Of a stretch of DNA of 32,418 bases, positions 25,765 through 32,289 are shown piece after piece. Below the pieces are notes generated by a model. The model was given only the letters and a program-made list of their open reading frames with translations. It was not told where the DNA came from and searched no databases. The position numbers and the translations under genes were made by a program. Positions within the stretch are counted from its first letter, which is position 1. The number at the start of each line of letters is the position of its first letter. Origin of the DNA: Methylophaga sp. (lineage in GTDB: Bacteria; Pseudomonadota; Gammaproteobacteria; Nitrosococcales; Methylophagaceae); assembly GCA_013139345.1 (NCBI GenBank), contig WTAY01000091.1:1-32418 (forward strand), read 5' to 3'.

Positions 25765-26615
25765 GCGTCTTTTCCCATAAAATACGCCGTGAGTGACGCG
25801 GCATTAAATTCACCATTCACCACAAAAGGCCGTGTTCCCAACACCGTACACGCACTATTCACCGATTTTATATGCTTCTCTCGAGCAGCACTCATTTGGT
25901 CGCGCACACTTTGTCGCATCCACACAAATTGCCCCGCCCCTGTTTCTGAATCACGCAAAATAGCGATACCACGTTTAGGTTGCTCATCAATTTCAGTGGG
26001 GTCTTGCAACATAACAGGCACCACATCATGATGACTGAGTTTTTTTAATAAAGATTTAAGCTTGCCTTCACCCCAACGAAAATCAGATATTATAAAGACC
26101 AAACATGGGTTTTGAGGCAGATATGGCACCACATCAAACAAGCCATCGGCATGCGAACCTTCTAGTTTCAAATCAGCAAAATGCTGTTGCAACCACACCC
26201 ATGCACTGCGGTTTGCTTTGGGTGGCAACATTCGTTTTTTATTCATTTTCTCGCCAGCCACATATACCCCAAAGGCATCACCTGAGCGATAGGCCGACAG
26301 AGCTAATTGCGAGGCGACTTCTTTTGCCACGTTAAAGCGATTCACCTTACCGATATAAGACATTGATGCCGAGGTATCGACTAACACAATCACTTTTAAA
26401 GCCGAGTTTAAATAGAAATCTCGCACCCATACATTCTTAAATGGATCGCGTGCACTGGTGCGTAAATCTAAACGTCTTGGATCAGGGCGCTCCCGTAACG
26501 GAACAACCGATCGAAGCTGGTCACCTGCACCAGGCACCACGCCATGTCCCGCACCGGGTTGATGTCCAGATGGTCGCCAGCGAATGTGATAATGAATGAG
26601 AGGTTGTTGTGCCAT
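25761..26615 (-). CDS. mxaS: DUF58-family protein MxaS
   Basis: The 284-residue soluble product belongs to the DUF58 family, which pairs with MoxR ATPases. The PDPRRLDLRTSARDPF block near residues 44-60 is the usual DUF58 entry motif. A VWA-like fold follows with DTSASM (Asp80, Ser82, Ser84), so the metal site is intact. It probably bridges the MoxR-type ATPase MxaR to the membrane VWA proteins; this is inferred from the family. It starts 4 bases after the mxaR stop without a strong ribosome site of its own, which suggests re-initiation, and it overlaps mxaA by 4 bases. The N-terminal region reads richer in G+C than its surroundings. Confidence 0.85.
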   Translation of the reverse strand: MAQQPLIHYHIRWRPSGHQPGAGHGVVPGAGDQLRSVVPLRERPDPRRLDLRTSARDPFKNVWVRDFYLNSALKVIVLVDTSASMSYIGKVNRFNVAKEVASQLALSAYRSGDAFGVYVAGEKMNKKRMLPPKANRSAWVWLQQHFADLKLEGSHADGLFDVVPYLPQNPCLVFIISDFRWGEGKLKSLLKKLSHHDVVPVMLQDPTEIDEQPKRGIAILRDSETGAGQFVWMRQSVRDQMSAAREKHIKSVNSACTVLGTRPFVVNGEFNAASLTAYFMGKDA

Positions 26616-26619
26616 ATTA

Positions 26620-27636
26620 TTATGGCGTAGGAACGCAGTTCAAAATCGCCTGTGTATACGCCCGCGCTAACCAACCGCGTTGCAATTCGTAAATTGGCGT
26701 AAAAAATACTCTATGCGCCACCACCTGATGAAATACTACCGCCACATCTTGTGGCATCAATTCTAGACGACCATCAAGCCATGCAGATACCTTTGCTGCA
26801 CGCACCAACATACTTGTACCTCGAGGCCCCATGCCCGCCACCATCAACTCATCCATTTCAACATCAGGTAGCTGTACACCATACTTTTCTGGATTATGCG
26901 TTGCTCGCCGCAAATGTTCTACAAAGTTTTGCACTGCCTCTCCCGCAGTTACCGCACTTTGAATCATCGGTGCAAACATAGTGAGCGCTTTGAAATCAAG
27001 GTTCCCTGATGTGACCGACTCGATCAGTGTATCTGTATCATGGAACCGACTATCAAATGTCAGTGACTTATGCACCTCGCTATCATCATCAGGGGCAATT
27101 TCTAACTCCATCAAAAAACGATCTCGCGCCGCACCCGGCAACTCAAAGGTTTCTTCTTTTTCTACCGCATTGCGATCAGCAAACACTAATAAATGTGGGA
27201 ATTGATATTCTTTATTAAAAGCCGTAATACTACGCTCAGCCATCACCCGTAACAATAAAGAATGCACTTGCGGACGAGCGCGGTTAATTTCATTAAAAAA
27301 GAAAACGGATAGCTCTTTACCCTGCGATAAAATTGGCCCAGGGTCAACACGTGGCTTGCCATCTTGATCAATGAAAGTGTGATAAATCAAATCTTGAGGC
27401 ATCAAATCAATCGTACCTTCCATTCGTTGATAACCACCACCTAAACCTCGTGAAGCGGCACGTAGAAGAGTGGTTTTCCCCACCCCCACATTGCCTTCAA
27501 GCAATACATGTCCACGAGCAAAAATTGCAATCACTAATGAGCGAATAACAGGCGCCAATCCCAATACAACCCCATTCAACTCTTGTTCATAAGACACAGC
27601 ACGGCTACGCCAATCTTCAAGTATATTTTCCGACAT
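26620..27636 (-). CDS. mxaR: MoxR-family AAA+ ATPase MxaR
   Basis: MxaR is the chaperone-like ATPase that begins the mxaRSACKL cluster. The roughly 338-residue product has Walker A GNVGVGKT (48-55), Walker B VFFFNEINRARP, the sensor-type LVFADRNAVEKEETFELPGA, and a C-terminal lid region (TSMLVRAAKVSAWLDGR). AAA+ proteins of this class are thought to remodel or insert cofactors into partner enzymes. The start is ATG 27636 (MSENILED), with AGGAAG about 5 bases upstream; extending to 27681 adds 15 residues without a ribosome site. A terminator and about 350 bases separate it from xoxF, so it needs its own promoter. Confidence 0.9.
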   Translation of the reverse strand: MSENILEDWRSRAVSYEQELNGVVLGLAPVIRSLVIAIFARGHVLLEGNVGVGKTTLLRAASRGLGGGYQRMEGTIDLMPQDLIYHTFIDQDGKPRVDPGPILSQGKELSVFFFNEINRARPQVHSLLLRVMAERSITAFNKEYQFPHLLVFADRNAVEKEETFELPGAARDRFLMELEIAPDDDSEVHKSLTFDSRFHDTDTLIESVTSGNLDFKALTMFAPMIQSAVTAGEAVQNFVEHLRRATHNPEKYGVQLPDVEMDELMVAGMGPRGTSMLVRAAKVSAWLDGRLELMPQDVAVVFHQVVAHRVFFTPIYELQRGWLARAYTQAILNCVPTP

Positions 27637-27659
27637 AGAACTTCCTACAATTTTATAAA

Positions 27660-27715
27660 ATAGCTTAGCTATAATTATCACTCGAAAACCAGTTATTTAT
27701 ACAGGGAGTAACTCC
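27660..27715 (-). promoter_or_regulatory. Palindromes in the mxaR upstream region
   Basis: Two short perfect dyads lie 24 to 80 bases before mxaR: ATAGCT-T-AGCTAT (27660-27672) and GGAGT-A-ACTCC (27705-27715). The stretch between them is A+T-rich, with TATAAT-like hexamers on the minus strand. They are candidate operators or response-regulator sites for the mxaRSACKL promoter. No regulator can be assigned from sequence. Confidence 0.3.
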
Positions 27716-27741
27716 TTAAATATAAAACTAAAGGGAAAAAT

Positions 27742-27843
27742 ATGGGATTAAGACCTCACTTACCATCCGTGTCTATTAATTTCGCCATAATAGCCATATC
27801 CTCCTCTCCCTATGCAGAAAACATAATCCAGAATCTCCGATAG
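27742..27843 (+). CDS. Very short ORF or gene remnant in the mxaR-xoxF gap
   Basis: A 33-codon frame starts with ATG 6 bases after AAAGGG and contains a hydrophobic stretch (FAIIAISSSPYA) resembling the end of a signal peptide, then stops at TAG. It is the only candidate gene in the 420-base gap between mxaR and xoxF. It may be the broken start of an exported protein, or chance. The rest of the gap (27870-27980) can be read on either strand for 50-60 codons, but I recognise nothing in it. Confidence 0.2.
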   Translation: MGLRPHLPSVSINFAIIAISSSPYAENIIQNLR

Positions 27844-27849
27844 CGTGGC

Positions 27850-27869
27850 TATACCCATAATCAATGAAT
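27850..27869. repeat. TATACCC boundary motif, copy 3
   Basis: The sequence TATACCCATAATCAATGAAT matches the copies at the window ends (101-127 and 32145-32172) at most positions. No REP palindrome lies next to it here, so it may be a solo remnant. Confidence 0.5.
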
Positions 27870-27980
27870 ATAAACTACGCCTGCAGGATGGCAGGGAAAC
27901 CGAAGATATTAACCGTCACGTTAAGTTTTCCGCTTGCTTTGGCTGGGGCCCACAACAAGGTTTTACCCTGATTTTAAACA

Positions 27981-28010
27981 AAAAAAAGCCCGACACATAT
28001 GCCGAGCTTT
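27981..28010 (-). terminator. Intrinsic terminator of xoxF
   Basis: On the minus strand AAAGCTCGGCA pairs with TGTCGGGCTTT (28010-27985) around a short loop, with two G-U pairs, and a run of T follows. It lies about 48 bases after the xoxF stop and separates xoxF from the mxa operon. Confidence 0.85.
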
Positions 28011-28057
28011 CTTTATTACGATTTATGTATTAAATAATATTAATACATAAGGGTATT

Positions 28058-29836
28058 TTACAGGCTAAATACGCTTAAAACACCACCTAAGTTAGTCCAG
28101 CTAGATAGCGCTTTGTAAGCACCTACCGCACCTAGACCATCAGAGTCATTTTCTAAGCTAGGAATAGCCATACCGATACCAGCCCAACCACCTACACCAG
28201 AAAGGATAGAGATGTACTGCTTACCTTCATGTTTGTAAGTATTCACATTACCGATGATACCTGATGCTGTTTTGAATCTCCAAAGCTCACGACCTGATTG
28301 TGCATCTACCGCTTTAATGTAACCTTCTAATGTACCGTAGAAAACAACATCAGTAGCAGTCGCTAGAGCACCAGACCATGCTGAGAAACGTTCTGGGTTA
28401 GACCAAACGATCTTACCAACACGTGCATCCCAAGCGATGAAGTTACCTAGGTGTGTACCACCTGGCGCTGGGTACATGTTTAATGTCGCACCAACATAAG
28501 GTTGACCTGATGTAAATTCAACTTCAAATGGTTCGTAATCCATACATACGTGGTTTGTTGGCACATAATGCAAACCAGTACGTGGGGAGTAAGCAGCTGG
28601 TTGCTGATCTTTAGAACCTAACGCAGCAGGACAAATACCTGTTGTGTTAACGTCTGCGCCATTACGATGTGTTGAATATTTAGCGACACGATCATGAAGA
28701 CCTGTTTTAAGGCTAACACCGTTAGACCAGTTAACAGCTGGATCAAATTTCTCAGCAACTAATAATTCACCACTTACGCGATCAAGAGTGTAACCAAACC
28801 CGTTACGATCGAAATGTACAACCGTTTTACGCATTTTTCCTTTCACTTTTTGATCTTGCAAAATAACTTCATTCACACCATCATAATCCCACTCATCATG
28901 AGGCGTCATTTGGTAGATCCATTTAGCAGCACCGGTGTCTAAATCACGTCCCCAAAGAGACATTGTCCACTTGTTATCACCAGGACGTTGAGCTGGATTC
29001 CACGTTGATGGGTTACCGTTACCGTAATAGAACATGTTCAAATCAGGATCGTAAGAATACCAACCCCATGTTGTACCACCACCGATTTTCCATTGGTCGC
29101 CTTTCCACGTTTTCAAAGAAGAATCTTTGCCAACTGGTTTCAACATAGACATTGTTTTCTTCGGATCAACAATCATTTCATCATCAGGACCAACGCCGTA
29201 GGCAGTCCATGCTTCTTTACCATCTAAGCCATACGCTTTAACGTAACCACGTACACCAAACTCACCACCAGAAACACCTACTAGCACTTTATCTTTAAAT
29301 ACATGTGCTGCACCCGTTGAAGTAGCGCCTCGTGTTGCAGTGTCACGCTTGTGAGACCAAATTGGCGCCCCCGTGTTCATATCTAAAGCAACTAATACTG
29401 TATCAGCTTGTGCTAAGAAGATTTTACCATCACCATACGCTAAACCACGGTTAACAGTGTCACAACACATCACTGGAACAGTTTCGTCGTAGTCTTGTTT
29501 TGGTTCATATTTCCATTTTATTGCGCCGTCGTTGTTTAAATCTAAAGCGAAAACGATGTTTGGAAATGCAGTGTGAACATACATAGTACCGTCGATAACA
29601 AGTGCGTTACCTTCATGACCACGCAAAACACCTGTTGAGAATGTCCACGCCATTTTCAAATCAGCAACGTTGTCTTTAGTGATTTGAGCGAGCTTGCTGT
29701 AACGTTGGTTATTGTAATTACCAGCAGCAGATACCCAGTTATTTTCATTTTCTTGCATTGTACGAATTTCATCAGCCACTGCTACATTTGTAGCCGCCAA
29801 TGTCATCATCGCAATTGATAGTGCTTTCAGCTTCAT
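28058..29836 (-). CDS. xoxF: Lanthanide-dependent PQQ methanol dehydrogenase XoxF
   Basis: XoxF oxidises methanol in the periplasm with PQQ and a rare-earth ion, passing electrons to a cytochrome c. The 592-residue product has a signal peptide (about 1-21) and an eight-bladed PQQ propeller. Adjacent Cys124-Cys125 (PVMCCDTVNRG) form the disulfide ring next to PQQ. Metal ligands by homology are Glu192, Asn275 (in GNGNPSTWN) and catalytic Asp317. Asp319 in DEWDYDG is the extra aspartate typical of lanthanide enzymes; calcium MxaF has Ala there. AAGGAA precedes the ATG. No xoxG (cytochrome cL) or xoxJ lies next to it. It has its own terminator, and the upstream gap holds dyad symmetries. Confidence 0.95.
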   Translation of the reverse strand: MKLKALSIAMMTLAATNVAVADEIRTMQENENNWVSAAGNYNNQRYSKLAQITKDNVADLKMAWTFSTGVLRGHEGNALVIDGTMYVHTAFPNIVFALDLNNDGAIKWKYEPKQDYDETVPVMCCDTVNRGLAYGDGKIFLAQADTVLVALDMNTGAPIWSHKRDTATRGATSTGAAHVFKDKVLVGVSGGEFGVRGYVKAYGLDGKEAWTAYGVGPDDEMIVDPKKTMSMLKPVGKDSSLKTWKGDQWKIGGGTTWGWYSYDPDLNMFYYGNGNPSTWNPAQRPGDNKWTMSLWGRDLDTGAAKWIYQMTPHDEWDYDGVNEVILQDQKVKGKMRKTVVHFDRNGFGYTLDRVSGELLVAEKFDPAVNWSNGVSLKTGLHDRVAKYSTHRNGADVNTTGICPAALGSKDQQPAAYSPRTGLHYVPTNHVCMDYEPFEVEFTSGQPYVGATLNMYPAPGGTHLGNFIAWDARVGKIVWSNPERFSAWSGALATATDVVFYGTLEGYIKAVDAQSGRELWRFKTASGIIGNVNTYKHEGKQYISILSGVGGWAGIGMAIPSLENDSDGLGAVGAYKALSSWTNLGGVLSVFSL

Positions 29837-29876
29837 AGTTATTCCTTTCTATGTCTTAATTATTAATCGTCAGTGA

Positions 29877-29914
29877 TATGTGTATAAATTCACATAGTCA
29901 CGCGAACTGTGACT
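29877..29914 (-). promoter_or_regulatory. Adjacent dyads in the xoxF promoter region
   Basis: TATGTG/CACATA (29877-29882 and 29891-29896) flank an A+T-rich core that on the minus strand includes TATACA, a possible -10. AGTCAC/GTGACT (29896-29901 and 29909-29914) lies directly upstream in the -35 area, where no good -35 hexamer is visible. This is the layout of an activator-dependent promoter. A separate GGAGCT hairpin (29946-29972) lies further upstream, after the preceding gene. All of this is by eye. Confidence 0.4.
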
Positions 29915-30052
29915 TTATCCCGAACGCCACTTTGAAGCACTAGGAGGAGCTCCCCTTGTGAGTAGGAGCTTCTCCCATCATCATTAAGAACAGATACTAG
30001 AATATGATTCCTCTTCTTCCTAGATCCTTATAGCAGAAGCGATAACAACTAT

Positions 30053-31084
30053 TTATGGCACAATGTCAGCGTCCAACTCATCGAAGTTATAACGGTCTAT
30101 TTGCACAAAGCCACCATCTTTCATTTCGGGAACTTTATGAATTCTAACCTCACCAACACGAATACTGCCGTCATCATCATTTAGCCAAAAATCAATATCA
30201 TAGTATTCGTTTGTACTGCCATGCTTACGAAAATCTGTGCAGGCAAAGTAACGGCCATCTTCTATAAGTCGTCGTACAGGTTGATGCACACCGACAAACT
30301 CTAAGCTGATGGTCTCACCTGTTTTTTCGTCTGTAAGGATGTATTCACCCTTACTTTGAAGACGTTGTTCAAGCACATTTGTTTCAATCGCTGAAATCAC
30401 TTCCCATGCTTTTTTTTCCTCTGATTCACCAGGGTGCTCTGACGCAGGGATCCACCACCAAGGACGAGGGTCTCTCATCCAAGTAACCCATTTACCCTCA
30501 TAGCGTCTAGGTGCTTTATAAATCCGCTCTTCCATCACAATTAACTGTCCATTTTCAGGTTTCACCCAAAAATCAATCAGATACTTTTTATTATCATCGC
30601 CTTCTAAATGGAATTTCACACTCGGGAAATAACCATAGCCATGTAACCGTCGAGCGAAATCAATCTCATCGTATATTAACGCAAGGTCTCGCCCGAGAAT
30701 GGCATCTCGTAAAGGAAATGAACCACCATGTGATCGCGCTTTATCCGTAATATAATGATCAATAAATTTGTTCACATCCTTTGTCGAAAATAAGCCCATT
30801 TGACCTTGTGTTTTTTTCAGGCTATTAACGGCATAAAACGCTTTCGCTCGCTCCACATTTCTAGCGGAGTCTCCGATGAATACTGATTTTGCATCCTCAC
30901 TCTGGAAACAATAGGTTTTGCTATCATCGCTCTGCCATATAACATCACAATCTGTCTTAATAACTTTGCCTTCAGCCAAGCCCATAACACACAAGCCACC
31001 AAATTCTGCACCGTCAATATCTCCAGCATGACTGGAGCTTATCAAACCACATAGTAATAATATATTAAGTAATAGTATTCTCAT
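30053..31084 (-). CDS. Secreted protein with YHS-like N-terminus and tandem duplicated domain, function unknown
   Basis: I do not recognise this gene. The 343-residue product has a signal peptide (about 1-20, SSHA/GD). Residues 22-85 look like a YHS-type metal-site module: LCVMGLAEGKVIKTDCDVIW, then a KTYCFQSEDAK block, with Cys32, Cys46 and Cys59. Two similar domains follow at about 145-204 and 271-331, sharing RRL, G-YF, IDFW (170-173 and 297-300), E-RI-K-P and an aromatic end. They probably arose by duplication. The ATG has TAGGAG upstream. It follows the beta-propeller gene across a terminator and precedes xoxF in the same direction, so a periplasmic role with XoxF or metal handling is a reasonable guess. 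Confidence 0.8.
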   Translation of the reverse strand: MRILLLNILLLCGLISSSHAGDIDGAEFGGLCVMGLAEGKVIKTDCDVIWQSDDSKTYCFQSEDAKSVFIGDSARNVERAKAFYAVNSLKKTQGQMGLFSTKDVNKFIDHYITDKARSHGGSFPLRDAILGRDLALIYDEIDFARRLHGYGYFPSVKFHLEGDDNKKYLIDFWVKPENGQLIVMEERIYKAPRRYEGKWVTWMRDPRPWWWIPASEHPGESEEKKAWEVISAIETNVLEQRLQSKGEYILTDEKTGETISLEFVGVHQPVRRLIEDGRYFACTDFRKHGSTNEYYDIDFWLNDDDGSIRVGEVRIHKVPEMKDGGFVQIDRYNFDELDADIVP

Positions 31085-31099
31085 CGTTATTCTCCTAAT

Positions 31100-31126
31100 A
31101 AAAAAGCCCCTTCAAATGAAGAGGCT
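31100..31126 (-). terminator. Intrinsic terminator after the beta-propeller gene
   Basis: On the minus strand AGCCTCTTC pairs with GAAGGGGCT (31126-31105, one G-U), followed by six T. It lies 12 bases past the upstream stop and ends about 16 bases before the next start codon, touching the TAGGAG ribosome site of the downstream gene. Confidence 0.85.
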
Positions 31127-31137
31127 CTAATTGGCTC

Positions 31138-32106
31138 CTAAGGGATATACACACCCCAAGGCATCTGCCCAACAGATATCGTTTCTATCACCTCTAACGT
31201 AGAGGTATCAATCACGGACACACTATTAGAACGTCCATTAGCCACATAAAGTTTAGAGTCATCTGATGTTAAGCCCATATTCCAAGGTCGCTCTCCAACG
31301 GGAATGCTCTTAATAACAAAGTCACCTTCTGTATCAATAACATCAACCGTATGAGATTTACCCGCAGAGATATACACTCGCTTACCATCGGATGACACTT
31401 TGACACCATTTGAGCGTTCCCCCGTATTAACCGCAGTCTCAAATGTCCAATCAATCGTGTTCCAAACCTCAGTGACATTTGCACTTTCATTGGCAACATA
31501 TAGCTTCAATCCATCAGGTGAAAACCCCATACCCCTAGGATGACCAGCCGCAGGTAATGTTCTGATAATTCTTGGATTGATAGCATCAATCACATCAATT
31601 GAATCTGAACCTTCTTGGCTGGCAACAACAACTTTACCATCGGGTGAGTAAACACAATGTTCAGGTGCATCTCCCATTACTTTAATCGATGCTGTTATTT
31701 TAAAGCTGGCAACATCAATGAAAGAAACGGTCGCCGCCCCCTCTTCACATACCACCAATGTTTTGCCATCAGGTGAAATATCTAAGCCTTCTGTGCCTTC
31801 ACCAACTTCAATTTTATTTACTATTTGACGGCTTGTAAGATCAAGCTGAATCAACTCAGCGTCATCGGCATCAACCACATATAAATACTGGCCTGCATGA
31901 CCAATAACCGTCGCATTAATTTCCTCACCTAAACGACCTGAAGCAGGGAGTTTTCCAACGACTTTATCCGTTGCCGTATTAATCAACGAAATAGTGGCAT
32001 CTTTTTCATTAATTGCATAAGCAATCTCGCCCTGCATCGACGTCACAGGCATGCTTTGACATGCTGATAGTGCCAATGCCAAGGGTAATAATTTAAATAG
32101 TTTCAT
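31138..32106 (-). CDS. YVTN-type beta-propeller lipoprotein (PQQ-dehydrogenase-associated)
   Basis: The 322-residue product has a lipoprotein signal (lipobox LSAC, Cys16), so it should be membrane-anchored in the periplasm. The rest is about seven repeats of the YVTN propeller type (SPDGKTLVV, SPDGLKLYVANESA, SDDSKLYVANGRSN), ending in SVGQMPWGV. It resembles the family of beta-propeller proteins found with PQQ-dependent catabolic enzymes. No catalytic residues are known for these, and a docking or scaffold role near the quinoprotein is a guess. The ATG has AAGGAAA before it. It is the first gene of the minus-strand set leading to xoxF, and a strong terminator follows. Confidence 0.82.
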   Translation of the reverse strand: MKLFKLLPLALALSACQSMPVTSMQGEIAYAINEKDATISLINTATDKVVGKLPASGRLGEEINATVIGHAGQYLYVVDADDAELIQLDLTSRQIVNKIEVGEGTEGLDISPDGKTLVVCEEGAATVSFIDVASFKITASIKVMGDAPEHCVYSPDGKVVVASQEGSDSIDVIDAINPRIIRTLPAAGHPRGMGFSPDGLKLYVANESANVTEVWNTIDWTFETAVNTGERSNGVKVSSDGKRVYISAGKSHTVDVIDTEGDFVIKSIPVGERPWNMGLTSDDSKLYVANGRSNSVSVIDTSTLEVIETISVGQMPWGVYIP

Positions 32107-32144
32107 TCAGATTTCCTTTTTTATAAAAATAAAGTGCAAGCTCG

Positions 32145-32172
32145 TATATACCCATAATCATTCAAAGTGCAG
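32145..32172. repeat. TATACCC boundary motif, copy 4
   Basis: TATATACCCATAATCATTCA continues into AAGTGCAG. It lies about 10 bases before a CGTCAT...ATGACG palindromic doublet, in the same order and orientation as the copy at the left end of the window. It falls within the upstream region of the beta-propeller gene. Confidence 0.65.
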
Positions 32173-32182
32173 TTTTTTTACT

Positions 32183-32256
32183 CGTCATCCCAGCATGCTT
32201 TTAGCTGGGATCTGCTTAAGGCAATAGATTCTCGATAAGAGCATTCGAGAATGACG
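32183..32256. repeat. REP-like inverted doublet
   Basis: The unit starts CGTCAT and ends ATGACG. The left hairpin pairs ATCCCAGC with GCTGGGAT; the right one pairs ATTCTCG with CGAGAAT. The plan matches the unit at 9-88, although the inner arms differ in sequence. That suggests compensatory change or a related family member. Confidence 0.7.
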
Positions 32257-32289
32257 GGAGTTCTAGGATCTTCACCTTCAAGGGATGGG

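Noticed and set aside
22150..27636. Reading the cluster as a general MoxR/Bat (aerotolerance-type) operon
   Set aside because: The order MoxR, DUF58, MxaA-type protein, VWA, TPR-like, VWA and the MxaA sequence blocks match mxaRSACKL, and xoxF is next door. The Bat reading stays possible for single genes but is less likely for the set.
27845..28033. 62-codon ORF between mxaR and xoxF
   Set aside because: It covers a repeat motif and the xoxF terminator, has no ribosome site, and its translation resembles nothing that I know.
29500..29560. EF-hand-like loop DLNNDGAIKWKY in XoxF as an extra lanthanide site
   Set aside because: This is an ordinary propeller turn shared across PQQ dehydrogenases, and it lacks the acidic residue at loop position 12.
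28058..29836. Calling the dehydrogenase MxaF (calcium-type)
   Set aside because: The DEWDYDG motif has an aspartate two residues after the catalytic aspartate, where calcium MxaF has alanine. No mxaI or mxaG lies beside it.
30140..30190. EF-hand-like loop LNDDDGSIRVGE in the YHS/duplicated-domain protein
   Set aside because: Position 1 is Leu instead of Asp, and the equivalent loop in the first repeat (VKPENGQLIVME) lacks the ligands. It fits a beta-hairpin turn better.
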